Assembly: GCA_028015205.1 (NCBI GenBank)
Contig: CM051512.1
Location: forward strand, 23,343,139 to 23,407,138
DNA length: 64,000 bases
DNA from: Mytilisepta virgata
Lineage: Eukaryota; Mollusca; Bivalvia; Mytilida; Mytilidae
Direction of reading: 5' to 3'
Below are positions 1-14,500 of the stretch, one piece after another. The translations under genes were made by a program, and so were the position numbers. Below the pieces are notes generated by a model. That model saw nothing but the letters and a program-made list of their open reading frames with translations, was not told the origin of the DNA and did not search any database. Numbering within the stretch: the stretch's first letter is position 1; the number at the start of each line of letters is the position of its first letter.

Positions 1-1209
1 TACGACCAAACAGCAGACAACAGCAAAAGGCTACCAATGGGTCTTCAACGCAGCGAGAAAAGTTTTGTAAGACCTCAACTCTGCCCTATACACTATCCAA
101 TGTGGAATAAACAAACACTCCAATTACTACGGTTTAAATGTGACAGTAATTTTACTGAAATGGGTGTTAAACTCAAATAAATATTGATAAAGAAAAAAAT
201 CTTGATATGTATATACCTAGCTGAGAAGAACCATTCAATATGAACAACGGTAATAAAAAGTTCTTATTTTAAAACAACCCTTGGCATGTTAACAAGGATT
301 CATTAATAATTAGATGACATACGAACTACTTTAATTTATTCAAAAAACACATATATATATTAGTATACTTGAAAAAGACAATACATAAACACATCCAGCA
401 CAATAGCTTTACCTGTTTATTTGTGTCTTTTAAAATTAATGAATCTTAACATGCAGATAATGCGGAACAAGGAATATGTCACTGGATACTGTAACCAACT
501 CTTGGTGGAATAGGCCCTATCCTTCATTTTCAAATAACGGTAGAAAATTAAATAAATTTAATAAAATATATAAAATATATACATAATAAATAGATTGAAA
601 AAAAATATTTATAAATTTAGTACAGGATTTATATGCTTGAAACTTACGATGATCAAAACAATTTCAGATTCTTTTTCATGGACAAATGACAAAGAAACCA
701 AAGCCTTTAATGTCTTCGCTGATAATACATTAAAAGTTTATGGAAATTCTATCTTTGAAATATATACCCATATAAACAATATCAGATAAATCACGTCACA
801 AGATTTTCATTGAAAACGTATATCAAATCAGCAATATCGCTTACGTAGTTTATAAATAATTCTTTCTTGGATATTTCATATTGAATATTTTTCTTTTTGA
901 ACGTATTTTTAGTAGCATTCGTGAATTATTTGATAACTTTAAACGCATATCAAACATCCTATTGTCAAAATATTCTGCATAATTCAAAACAGTACGTTTT
1001 AACTTCTGGAAACAGCTGCTTAAAAATTCGAAATTTTTCCAGACGACGAAATTTACCGATGAAAAAGGTTAGTTCATACTTTATTTTCGACACAAAAATG
1101 ACAATTGTAGAAAGAAAACCTCTAAATGTCACACTTGCACTAAGATTTTTAACCTAGACGTTGCGAAGTAAGGAAAAATACTTTGTTTTCCTCATAAACT
1201 TTAATTTTT

Positions 1210-1372
1210 TGATATAAACAGTTTTACGAGCAGGAATTGTTTACCCTTCCGTAGCACCTGCGTTAACTCCTGGGTTTTATAGGAGTTCATGTTATTCATT
1301 GTTTTCAGTTTTCAGTCTTTATTAGTTGTACTTGTGCTTATGGTTGTTCATTTGTCTTGCATATTAGAATAT
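1210..1372 (+). mobile_element. RT element 3' UTR fragment
   Basis: Resembles 59465-59600: the 'TTACCCTTCCG..AGCAC', 'TTTATAGGAGTTC' and 'GTGCTTATGGTTGTTC' blocks. Confidence 0.7.
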
Positions 1373-1491
1373 TAAAAATATGCTTATTTAAAATGCTTTA
1401 AACAACAAAATATAATAACAATATACGTTACCAATGACATAACAGTCGAAATATTCCATCAAATGTACGGGCTTTCAGACAAAAACTTACA

Positions 1492-1690
1492 TAAAGAGGA
1501 CAAATATACCTAACAAGCAAATACAAAAAAGATAATCCATTGGACAGACAAACCGGGGAAGACAAATGAACAACCACAAGCACAACAAATAAACACCAAA
1601 GACTAAAATGAAACAATTGAGAATCAGGATAGTTTGACTGGTATAGATCTCCTCCTTACCGATCCTCTGATGTACATGTACACTTCGTTG
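1492..1690 (-). mobile_element. RT element 3' UTR fragment, inverted
   Basis: Starts with AAAGAGGACAAATATACCTA, the reverse complement of the family's 3' terminus, and continues through GACAGACAAACC and CAACCACAAGCACAAC. Confidence 0.75.
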
Positions 1691-1915
1691 AACGTGTAAA
1701 TCACCAAAACAATCGTGTAACGTGCAAAACGTGTGCATGTAACGTGCGCGTCATGTTCGTGTAACGTGTGCGTACAACCTGAGAATCGTGAAAGTGAGGT
1801 TTTCGTGTGGTAAGCGAATCCTGTCCGTGTAATGTGCGAGTCATCTGTATGTAACGTGCAAATCGTGCGCGTGTAACGTGTGAATCGTACGAGTTTGGTT
1901 TAGTACTTTACACGC
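1690..1915 (+). repeat. degenerate CGTGTAACGTG minisatellite
   Basis: Irregular repeats built on CGTGTAACGTGCAAATCGTG, roughly 20-25 nt each, CpG-rich compared with its surroundings. Confidence 0.75.
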
Positions 1916-4897
1916 TAAACCATGTGTGCACTGTTAATCCCAATCGGTATGATTATCAGCAAAGGTGACGCTTGCTAGAAATCTTAAGATTGTTTCACGG
2001 TATATAATTCAGATATTCATTATGTGATCGTTTTAACTGTAAACTAAGCCAGGGCATTCACAGACTGTGTTGATAATGTTTTCAGCTTACAATTATATTG
2101 ATCTCCAAATAAATATCCTCATAATCGTTATATTTGCCTCTTTTTGCATGTCTATTTTGTAAGATGTATTAGACGTAACAAAGTCAAATAAACTTGTTTA
2201 ATGCTTTCAAATTATTAAGAACTAAAGTTTAAAATTTTACCTTTTTGCCAATTAAAGTGAAATGGTGAATCAAAGTTTTTGGTTTTGATCTTATCCGATA
2301 TTTGAATTTAAGACCAAAGTTGAAGAATCTAAACGATTTTCTAAAAGTTCCAACTAGGGCCCTTTTAAATCAACTGATTAGCTAATATAGAAAGATCTTC
2401 GTCTTTAACTGTTTGTGTAATCTCTAGAATATCCCTAATATTGTCACCAATATATCTTCCTTTAGTTAAACAGTTTTAAGTCATTATATGTTATATTTCT
2501 TTTTTTTCATCTGAATGAAAAAAAGATTGGTCATTAGTTTATAGTCGATATTCAAAAGTGATATATAGTACGCCAGTTTTTGTTAAAATCACGTCTGTTG
2601 TAGGGGTTGGCTAACACAATGATTATACTTTGCATGTGTGAAATTGACAATTCTGCAAAATCATAGCTATATTGAAAATACTCCAGCATTACATAAATGA
2701 CATACTTGAAATCAAAAATTAAAAGAAATACTCACACTAAATGTGTTGCATTAACGCACGTCCTTTTTGTAGATTTCCGCAAATACTAACTCATTGTCGT
2801 CAAGAGAAACTTCTTAAAGGAGTTATGACAAGGAATTCCCCGAAAGTTCACTTTATTTGAATTGTAAATGCATTTCGTGCATAAATAGGTGAGATGAAAC
2901 TTTTAGTGACCGTAAACAATCTGATGCGTAAATATGACCTATTTTCACCTCAGTTTTCCTCACCTGTTAATTATTCATATTTTCATTCCGAAAACGAGGC
3001 TGTACAACTTGTGACGTAACATGATCAAATAGCTGCCGGCGACAAGAGATTTGTATATTGAATCAAACAAATCAGTGTGCTTATAAAAGCTAGAAAATAT
3101 CAATATTGAATGAATCTATAAAATTATGTAAAATTAAAGGAGTTTGGTTCATATTGGGAGTTGTTTCAACCATGTGAACAAGGTAAAAAATAGAAGATAT
3201 CGGATGGTTCACATGCCTGGAATTTACCCTTACAAATTCTGTGAAAAGAGCTTCTTTAAGTTAAAAATGAAAGAAAAATTACTGTAAATTCTAGTTTTTT
3301 TTCTCTTATCTTCAGAAACGAATTTGTAAATGTTTATACTTCAAAGTATTTATATGAAATAAATCAACTTATTTTTCAACTAATTTGCAAGTATAATAAT
3401 AATATGTGATTACAAGTGAGAAAAGTCTAATTGCAGATAAAATCTCTTTGATTTTGGTAAATATGAATCATTTATTAAAAGAAAACACAATATCTATTAA
3501 ACATTAATCACATTTCCTAATCATTTATTTTATATACATACTAATTTGTATGTATACACGTGTGTATGTTTTCCCAGTGTTACGGATAGTTTTATTGTAC
3601 ATAATTATTTAATTATTTAAAAGAGTTAAATTAAATTAATTAAATAAATGATATTCAAATACGTCTGTAATTTTTTGTTAAATGTTTTAACGATTTTCAC
3701 AGCTGTCTTTTATTGAATAAATGCTTAAAATGGATTTTTTAAGTAAACTTAATTTCATCTTTTATTATTCTACAATGGTCTTTTTCCATATGTTTTTACT
3801 TTGAACATTTGTTTATATTAATTTGATATCCATCATACAGTGATGTCAAAAGTCTACTCAGAAGTGATTCCTTTCACGTGTCGATCCTTGTTTATTGTAC
3901 TGTTTACCTGTAATATACAACTTACTTGATTACAACATGTAACGGCATGTTAACACCGGGTGATCATGTAAATTCTCTTTCAGGTAAATTGGTATTGATT
4001 TCAATTAAATGTGGGTCATTTTAATACACCCATAATGATAGTACCTTTTGCATGTGTTGATAGAGAAAGAAAGTCGTCAATTATTCTCCTATAAACATTA
4101 CTATTGTCATCAAAGAACCGTTCAAACTTGTAAGGTTTAGTGTTTGGAGGCGTTTTAACATCTGGATATCGCTGTCAAACATTTTCATGTACATATTGTA
4201 AGCTTGTGTCATCGAACGTCTATAAAATGTATGTTGCTTTCATGTCCATGTTGGTCTTACTACGTCACACAGTTACGTGACTATTCATCTAATTAAAGTT
4301 TGTCTGTTGACAATTGCGGCAACTTTCAAAGTTTATAATTAGCTAAATAAGACATCAATCCAAGGTAAGGTAACATCGATAGCTGTTTTGTTTTGTAATA
4401 TGAAATCAAAGGGGATCATGTGCTGTCGTGATTAAAAGCCTGTCATAACTCCTTTAATATTCTCTGAGTATAGCCAACATTGATAGCCATATTTCGTGAC
4501 TTATAAAAGGTCAACTCTTCATCAAGCACACCTTAAAAATTAATTCTTTCTGGTGTTATCCTAAGGGTCGTTTTTCATAGATTGATTCTAGATAATTTAA
4601 ATCTACTGTTACCAGTAATTTCATGATATATGAAAACTTCTAAATAATTTAGAAACAGAAAGATAATAAGAAGGTAATTCCTGATGTTATGTTTTCACAG
4701 TCATGTGGTAAAATTATTCTTTGTTGGTCAATGTGAGGTGAAGTCTCTGCTCGTGTTTTCCTTAGAAATGAACGACTTTTCTTACCCTCTATTATAAACA
4801 AATTACTTCGCTGCGATAAGTTTGAAATAATCATTCCTTGATATAAAGATTTTTATGTGGTTGCTTGATTTATATTTAGCGTTTGTTTGTTTTTTAG
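1916..4897. other. 5' flank of the LRR gene
   Basis: AT-rich, no ORF or repeat recognised. A possible non-coding first exon could end at 4364 (CAAG|GTAAGG). No promoter motif can be assigned. Confidence 0.5.
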
Positions 4898-5067
4898 ATG
4901 AAAACTACAAGAGAAGTGTTACTTAGGGCATATTTGACAAGTCTGCAACTATGGATTGGTCTTCGGTCTGTAACCGCAAACTGCAATACAGCGGCGGTTA
5001 TTGTTGAGTGTAAGGAGCAAGGGTTGACTGAAGTACCGTACGGATTCAATAATAGTACAACAGAAAT
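4898..5067 (+). CDS. LRR gene exon 1: signal peptide and LRRNT
   Basis: Encodes M-KTTREVLLR, a hydrophobic stretch (AYLTSLQLWIGL), then a cap with two cysteines ten residues apart and GLTEVP, typical of the end of an LRRNT. The usual first two LRRNT cysteines are missing. It ends after two bases of a codon at a GTAAGG donor. The start ATG sits at the acceptor edge, so a 5' UTR exon upstream is likely. Confidence 0.8.
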
Positions 5068-8000
5068 GTAAGGTTTTGTTGATAACAGAATTTTCATCAT
5101 ATAAAAATGTATATAACTAAATGTCAAGTTCATTCAGTGTTTCATTTTGACAGAATTTTCTCTGGAAAATGAAGAATAACATTCATTTTGTACAAACACA
5201 GAAGGAAAGCGTCGTTAACACTCTAATAATATGTGTATAGTGTAAACGTGAGCATTTTTTTAAGTTAAAGATTTTTAAATTTAGTACGATTATTTGATTT
5301 ACTTCTGTGTAGAAAACGACTGATCAATTTGCAAAGCAGAACTTTCCTGTGCTTGTGGACTACCACCGTGGCATATAGAACCTTTACTATATAAGAATGT
5401 TCTCCGCATTTTTTGTTTCATTTTAATTTCTATTTTCACAAAGAATGGAATATTGTCGATGCTCAATAGGCATATCCGTCAGATTCACCCATGTGACCTT
5501 TTTGTGTTTTCCCTTCTCTTCTTTTTAAAGCTTTAAAGCATGACGGTATGTAATCACCATATTTTTGGATACAATTTAGTAAATATCAATCCTACCTGCA
5601 CCATTTTGTCCTCCACCTATATTACTCTTACAAGTTGACAATGTACAAAACGTATGATAGAAAAATAACCAAATCAAAATGTATAGCAAACATTAAAAGT
5701 ATAAATATATAATCTGTATTCATTTAAATATGACACGGTTCAATTTAATAATATATCATTATTTTTTGTTTCTTAAATTATTAAATGATCACAAGTACAA
5801 AATTTTGCATCGCATAAGAAGAAGACACAAAGCGACTAAAATTATTACAATATTTTTTTAACAGTGTTTAATATGTTCTTCACCAAGTAAAATATATATC
5901 ATTTTGGATCATTTTTTATAGGAAACACTATCAATCTTATTTCTATGGGCAGCCATATTGGTTATAATGAGCGAGATATTACTCTAAAAAAGGTCATAAA
6001 TGTATTGCAAACGAAATGAAATCAGCATTACATTTTTAGAGCGTTCCAAATCCTGCATACCATTACATTTTGTGGGTGTTTTTACCATCAACCTGTCTTC
6101 ATTTTAATGTACTACGCGATACGTTGGGCTGTGGCGTTCTAATTTTGACGATGACGCCATTTCGCATGACAATGATAATTGTTGTAATTACAGCATACAT
6201 GTGTCTTTGATCATAAATTCAGTACGTCATATTAGAATTGATTGTTAATTTGATAAAAACTAAATACTTCAGAAACCTGTCATACAACGACATAAAAACT
6301 ATTCCAGCAGGAGTTTTCGATGAAGCTACATCACTTAGAGTTATGTAAGTGAAATATATGTTACTCTTAACCTAAGTTTTAAGTAACTATTTGATATTGG
6401 TTTGTATATTACAGATGGAATCAGTTCTAACCTCTCTGATATTGCTAGGGTAGAACTAACCCTGTCATCAATGAGGTAGAACTGCATACTTTGTAAGAAT
6501 AGAACTGCCCAGCATTGTTCTAAATAAGAAATTTCCAGAACGGTTCTAGATAAGAACTGTCCAGGACGGGATGGGATTGTTTCAAGGCTATATGTCCATA
6601 AATGGTTCTAGGGTAGATTTGCATATATGGTTAATGTTTAGAACTGTCAAGAATGTTTCTAAATCAAAACTGCTTTGAACGGTTAAAAAAGCTAGTTTGT
6701 AATATATTGCATCAAATGAAATATTTGAATTCTTCCGATTTTGATATGTTAACGTAGTACACAATATAAGTTATCTTTAAAATGTAAAATTTTACTTTAT
6801 TTACTCTCTGAACTGTTAAGATACGTAAAACGTGGATTTGTAATGTAACGCAACAAAGTAATTTACCTTATTTCGTATACTATTGGTGTTCACAATTAAT
6901 TAGCTATCAAAATTCTGGGGTTTTTTTTCTGCAAGTGGTTTTGCGAGAATATTGCAGATATTTTTAGAAGATTTAAGTGAATTATTGTCTTTTCCTTTGC
7001 TGAAATGTCCAAAATATTTTACTAGAGCTGATTTTCTAGAAAAGTCATTGATACTGGAGTTTTTCATCAAGAAATAAGACATACGGTAGTCAAGTCTAAT
7101 CAAACGTTTCGTTTAACAGCTAAATACATAACTGTTTTGCCATGTTTGTGAGAAATTTACCACTTTTCTATATAAAAACGAAAAAGATAACTGAAGAAGA
7201 AAGAAGATTACTGCAAGAATATATATTGAAGAGATAAGACATTATGAATTTTGATAGACCGAAAGTGTGAGAACAGTAACACAGAACGCAAAGAACAAAA
7301 GATATAACTACCAGATTTGATAAACGTAGCCAACCAAACGGAAAATTAACAGGACCCCACAAAAATTAACAAACATCAGCGACACCATTTCACCGGAAGT
7401 AAAAGGAATGCATGACCCTGCTTAAAAAGTTTTTAAACTATAACTCTAGCTTTGTTTTTTTTTACCTGTTTTGGTAATACTACCTCATGGTGCTACTTAT
7501 TTGAAGAAAAGGCGTTAAAATAATTCTTAGAACTTCGTTTGATCTGCCATGAATTAATTCAGGATTATGTTTCTTATCTGCTAGGGATCTAGGAAAAAAT
7601 AATCTTGAGCCTCTTCCAGCAAATGTTTTCACAAATCTTGCTAACCTGGAATATCTGTAAGTATTTACAATGATATTGTCAAGCAAATAAAAAAAAATAT
7701 TTTCATTTGAAATTTTGAAAACTGAGATTTTTCAGTAGATTCTTCTTACTAAAGTATTTAACAAATATTTCTTTTACTAGAGATAATGTATTATGTTTTA
7801 TTTTATCAGTGTTATTTTCTATCACCAAAACTTGTGTAATTAGTATTTATGTAATTGCATCACGTTTTCATGCAGCAGTGCTATGATCAAGATAGAAGCG
7901 GCAACAGTATTCCTAACCAGTGACAAACAACAATTTTTACTGAGCTCTGTGAAGAATGATTTAACACTTAGTTATTTTTGTATTTAAACATATTTCATTG

Positions 8001-8529
8001 TCAAAAAAAAGAAAAAAGGACCAGGCACAACTTCTACAACTTAGTAACGCCCTTTCCATTACATAAACGTGCTCGCCCCGAGTGCGGAAGGTCGCGGGTT
8101 CGATCCCCGGCCGGGTCAAACCAAAGACATTAAAATTGGTATTTGCTGCTTCTCTGCCAAGCACGCGGCATCTATGAGTAAGAGCAAAGACTGGTCGGCT
8201 CGGAGTCAGTATAATGTGTCCGAGTGAGGTGATATGTCTTCCTGCGGACAGTTATCTCGTGAGCTAGCACATTAAAAATCAGACTTAGCGTGTCGGTCTA
8301 GTACAAAGCAGGGATCATATGCATTATCATATCAACAAGTTCTCGTCCTGATATGCACCTGGTTACCACTGGACGTTAAACAATAATTCATCCATCCATC
8401 CATTACATAAATATATATTAAATTATATATGTTAGTATACATGTGACTATAAAAGATACACATAAAATTACAGAGAGTAAGTGAGGAATGTTAGATGAAC
8501 ACTATAAAGTTTCAGTAATTCATAACATG

Positions 8530-8592
<63 letters not shown>

Positions 8593-11500
8593 TCGACCGC
8601 GTTACAGGGAATTATTTTATTAAAGAGGACAAATATATCTAAGGAGTAAACCAAAAAACGCAATCCTTTAGACAGACAAACACGAAAAGACAAATGAACA
8701 ACCAGTAGCGCAACAAATAAAAACTGAAAACTAAAAAAAAATGAACAATAAGAACTCCTATAAAGACCAGGAGTGAACTCAGGTGCTCCATAAGGGTAAG
8801 CAGTTCATGGTCCGTGTACAGCACCCGTCGTGAAGTTCCAAAAAGTCAATCCGGTATGTCATTTTCGTGAAGACTATATAATTTCCTATATAAGTTATTA
8901 AGAGAATACTCAAACCAAATATCAAATATTAGTTTTTATTTAATAAAATCATATTCTGTCGAAGGTTGTTAATATCGGCAAAGAATAACTACAAAATGGT
9001 AGGGAAAGTCCGTTAATTCGAAATCCAAGCAAAAGACAAAGTCACAAGAATGGAAAATAAAAACAAACGCGAAAAATTCAACAAAAGTAAGAAAAACATG
9101 TAATTAACTAAATAAAAAAAAAAGAACAAGACGGCACCGAAATCAAAGCACTAGCAATGTGCACATTGCTAACAACCGGGAACGCAATCAGGTGCTCCTG
9201 AACAGTAAGTATATCATGTTTCGATAACAGAACCCGTGATATTGCCAGTGAGTAAAAGCTAGAGAAGTTTCATGTCCGGAGAGGGATATATATTTCATTA
9301 TAATTTTTCTTAGCAATAATAAAGATAATATGAACCTTTTCTGTGGAAATAGTTTTGATTCTTTGTTGTCAATATAGAGCAGATTTTTTTCATTTGTAGG
9401 TAGGAGTTTTGAGTCAAAACTATATAATTATATTATTTCCTACTAATAATACAAAGACTTTTTTACTTCAAGATGACTTAATTTTAAAGACTCTGATTCA
9501 CATTTGCCAGGTCTCTTGCTGGAAACGGTCTTATAACTGTTCCAACAGATGTATTTAAAACTCTGATTCTTCTTAAAGAATTGTAAGTATACATGTTTGT
9601 ACATCTCCAAATGTAGAAAGTCCCTTTTAGTTAGATGTTTGAAAATGGAAATATCTGACAGATTTAACTAAAAATGTGTTTTATTTTATATACATATATA
9701 AATATATATATTGATTTAAAAAATAATTATGGAATCGATTATAATTATTTTCATATATACGTCTAAACATTAACCCAGCACTGTTAAAATCGGATTTTTG
9801 TGGGTTGATACACTATGCCTCACATTAGCCTAGCACTATATGTAAGTCCAGCACTCTAGACCTCGGCTGTATCTGCTCTTTTAAAGTATCTTTGGATGAA
9901 CATTGTCAATATATATATATATTCCTTTGGCGATGGAATTTTTAAAAATATTTCTCTGGTATGTATATGACATAAATTTTATTTTGCCTACTTTTGGATG
10001 ACATTCCATTGTCATACACTTACAGTAAATGCATTATTTAACTGAATCGTCTTAATATTGTAAAAACCACGTAATATATCTGCCTAGTGGATTTTCGAAG
10101 AAATGTCGGAGATACAGAGTAGTCCTAAATATTTATATACGTCTTAGCACTAAACAACCAGTGTTAATATCAGACTTTAATACTGTCAAATTTTTGCCTA
10201 CCTAAGTCGGATCTCGAGTTCCAATCGTTGAAACACTATGACACCTATTCGCTTAGCACTATGTCCAGAGCCCTAGACTACTCTACTTTATTAAAATGTA
10301 GCTTCAGTAATCGAAATGTATCTTGGGATGAATAATATTCCTTTGATCTTAGGTGAGGTAGTACTCTATTTGTAGTTGTAGAGCAAGAAATCCTAACATT
10401 CCTTCTTGTCCTGTTTTTTTTCCTTACAATTCGATCTTTGACCAAGCCAATATATATATCCTATTTTATACGAAGATGTATCCTCATATTTTGCCTTTAA
10501 AGACTATGTTCCTCCTTTTCCAGGGATCTTGGTGGAAATCTTCTTACAAGTCTTCCGGCTGACGTTTTCAGATATCTATTTAATCTTGAAATATTGTAAG
10601 TATAAATGTAACAAGATTGAGGCAGTCGGAAACGACAGCTATCCCCGCACTCCCCGCATTATGTATCCATGTACACCTCCCTCACAATCATATCTTTGAA
10701 ATAAGGTCCAATTTTTGGAAAATCAAAATTATAAAACCTAACTGCACATCTGCATACAGTGTACGACAATACTCTCTAGAAATAAAATGTATAAAATGAA
10801 AAATGAAAGAAAAGTTAAGGTCACAAGCTTAAATTTTCAATTTTCGAAATACGAATCCTGTGGGCCCCCATTTTTGAAAATTTAGACCTTATTGTACATC
10901 TACATTCAGTACGTGACAATACTGTAGAGAAATTAAATGCATTTAATCAAAAATGAAAAGAGGAGTTTCGGTCACACGCTTAAATTCCTCATTTTCGAAA
11001 TTTCACCCTTGTGGGCCCCAATTTTTGAAAATTAAAATTCTAAAACCTTATTGGGCATCTACATACAGTTAACTTTAATAAAAAATGAAAGAGGAGTTTA
11101 GGTCACAAGCTTAAATTCACAATTTGTTAAATTTGACGCCTGTGGGCCCCAATTTTTGAAAATCAAAATTCTAAAACCTTATTGCACTTCTACAGGTAGT
11201 ATACAACCATTCTATATAGACATTAAATTCCTAAACCCAAAAGTGAAGGAGGAGTTGATGTCACAAGAAAGTGTATAATCGCTATAATCTCAAACTTTCT
11301 TCCAAATTGGGGGGATAAAAAATATTAAAATAAAAACAATAAATAATATTGAAACCTGAATTTCTAATTAATTTAACTAAGAATACTGATTTTATGAAAA
11401 TTATATGTTATATATTAGATTCAGTAGCATAATGTTTAATTGACACTGCATTAACTACTTGTAAAATAATCACATTCTGGGAAATAAAATTTACGTTTGA

Positions 11501-14500
11501 CAGATCCGTTTCAATTCGTTAATGACTGATCACAATTCTTGATCTAATGTAATTTAGGTCAAATATTTTAAGCTACATCAAGACATGGGTAGTAGGTAAA
11601 CGGTATCTTATTTCTATGGAGTCCCAAGACGAAGAATCTTACTTTGTTAGAGAAAAAAGTATTTCAGTTTGAAAATGCATGCCAATAACACTTGAAAATC
11701 TGTGAATTATATATCTTAAATTGCCCGAAAACCAATATTTTTTTCATTACAACATAGTAAAATGGATATTCATGTACAAACGCGAATCATAATCAAATAA
11801 TTTTGATATCTTAGTTTATTTGTCTATTTTTATATAACTTTAAAACATATTCTTAGAAATTTGAAGAATTTAATGAATGACATACAGAAAATGTTGTCTA
11901 TCTGCATTGACATCTAACAATTTCACCAATAATATATTTCGGAGATACAATAAACTTCATTCCATTTTTTTTGCGATTCAAATCTACATTTTATATTCCT
12001 TTATTGCAGGGTTATTTACAATTTTGTTAAGGCAATAAATAAACAACTATAACAAGAATTATACATAATTTTAAATACATTTAAACAAAAGATACATCAA
12101 TACCCTTATGCAATGTATATATTATATAAAAATGTTATAAAGTATGACCAATAGAACAAAAGCACACAAAGTTAATATCTGCTGAATTCTGTGGATATTT
12201 GACTGACAATTTTTTAAATTTTACCTGAGTGAGCCCCCGGTTTAAAAATCGATATTCTAAATACTTATTGTGCAACTAAATATAGTGTAGGACAATACTT
12301 TATATCAGCAAAATGAAAGGGAAGTTAAAGTCAAAAGCTTAAATTGAAAATTTCAAATTTTGACTCCTGTGGTCGCTAATTTTGGATAATTAAAATTCTA
12401 AAACCTTATTGCACATCTGAATATGGTGTTTGAAAATACTGTATAGAAATAAAATGCATAAATTGAAAAACAGAAGACAATTTATGTCACAAATTAAAAT
12501 TCATAGTTTTTCTCACAATTCGATCGCTGTGGGTGTCATTTTTAGATTATCAAAATTCTAAAACCTTATTGCGCATCTGGATATGGTGCATGACAATACT
12601 GTATAGAAATAAAATGTAGAAATTAAAAAATGATAGATCACAAGTTTAAAGTTCAACCCATGTGGGCCCTTTCTTTAGAAAATCAAAATATTATAAAACC
12701 TTCTTGCTCATCTACAGGTGGCATGCACGAAATCTAAATAAAAAATCGTTGTTCATATTCAAAATCTGGTGTGTATGGCTGTAACTGGCAAAGATAGTTT
12801 TATTTTTGAGATTATTGTAAACACGGATTTTTTTAATTACTCGCTTACGTCCACATGTTACTTATTTTAAGATTGTACTAATTTAACAAATATGATTCTT
12901 CAGTTTTAAAGTTTTAAAATAAATTGTCTTTCACTGCACGACACAGACATTAACGTTTAAGGATTTTTTTACGACTTACTTCAACACATTTATAGATTAA
13001 TAATTACTTAAAACGTCTCTGTACGCCTGCTTTAATATCAAACCATACTTCATAGTTTAGTCAAGACTATAATGTCGGAGGACTGTATTAGATGTATAAA
13101 TGCCTGCATTTGATGATGTGATATACAATGTACCTCCAAGTTATTGGACAAATAATTTAAACTATATTGGATAGATGATTACGAATATAGTATAATAGGA
13201 AACTGCACGACGGGTATCCGAAAAAGATGGAATAGCTTTTCTTATACCCCTTCAATTCGAAATATCACCATTTTCATAAGGTGAGATTTTTATGTCTACA
13301 GCGACGTGTGAGAATTATATGTTATCATGTTTTACTGATATATCTATAGATTTGAGAGATATTAATTCGCCATCTAAATGGTTAAGAAATCAGAAATTTT
13401 AATAACTCCTCTCTTTCAGCCTCTTTTCTCCCTGTGTCCAGTCCTTGAATAAAGCACGATTTATTGTATATCGCTCAGCCACCTGAAGAATGTGCTTTTT
13501 TCTCTGTAACACACCAAGACTTTCATTATTTTTCCTCATCATTTAGAGCATAAATCAAATGTCCAAATATCGTCGACTGGCACAGTATATGGGGAATGGA
13601 TTGAGAGTGTTGCATCCCACATTCCCCCTTTCTTTTCTCTATATCTCGTACCCCACAATTAACCTTCAGTGTGAATTTTTTTATTGTTTCAGTTATCCTT
13701 TAATATTGTGGTGTATTTCTTTCATATATTTTTTTAAAATTGACAGTGCAAGTTATGGGGTGTTGCAGACAAAAGGGGGATTGTCAGAGGAAAAAGAGGG
13801 GTTGCATCACACATGTGCTTGTGGTATATCGTCTATGCCTGGAAATAAGTGTGAATGAAAACGGTCTTAACAGAGTAGTCCGAGTAATACATGTAAAAGC
13901 TCAAGAAACAAACAAAAAAAACTACATCGACACATCGACACAAGTCCCAAAGGTCCAATTCACATTTTAATCTTCAATTAGTGTAACGCAGTTGCAGCTG
14001 TATTTAATCGAAAGAATTATAAGCATCAGAGATAAATGTCAAAAAACTATATTTTAACGAATACAAAATAATCCAGGATGTAGTAACTTAGACGAATGAC
14101 GGAACATGGAAACATGTCGGATTGAGAACGTTTGAGTTAACTCATCGATAATTCCAGCATTTAAAGACACGTATCGACATAGACGCGTGAAATTTTCAGA
14201 CAAAACATTCATCCTCAATTAGTTAAGTTCTGATTTGAATAGTGTCTATTGCAGTTGTTAGGACGGCCCAAAGATATCGATCCCTTAATTTTAGTAGTAT
14301 AGATAAGTCCACCTACAAAAAAGTATTTTGCTTCTTTTTCAGACACCTTTTTACCAATTATCTTTCTACTCTTCCGTCAGGTGTATTCGGAAATCTTGTT
14401 AATCTGAAAAAGTTGTAAGTATGAATGTCGACTACGTAGCTGTGAGAAACAGAGAATTTATAATATATTTAACTTCTCCCACTGTTTGTCGAAACAAGGA

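Noticed and set aside
8090..8115. tRNA gene
   Set aside because: Only a B-box-like arm is present; no A-box half, acceptor stem or anticodon loop can be folded. A SINE head explains it.
13559..13970. 99- and 76-codon overlapping ORFs
   Set aside because: Low-complexity hydrophobic translation, no splice context matching the LRR gene, no domain.
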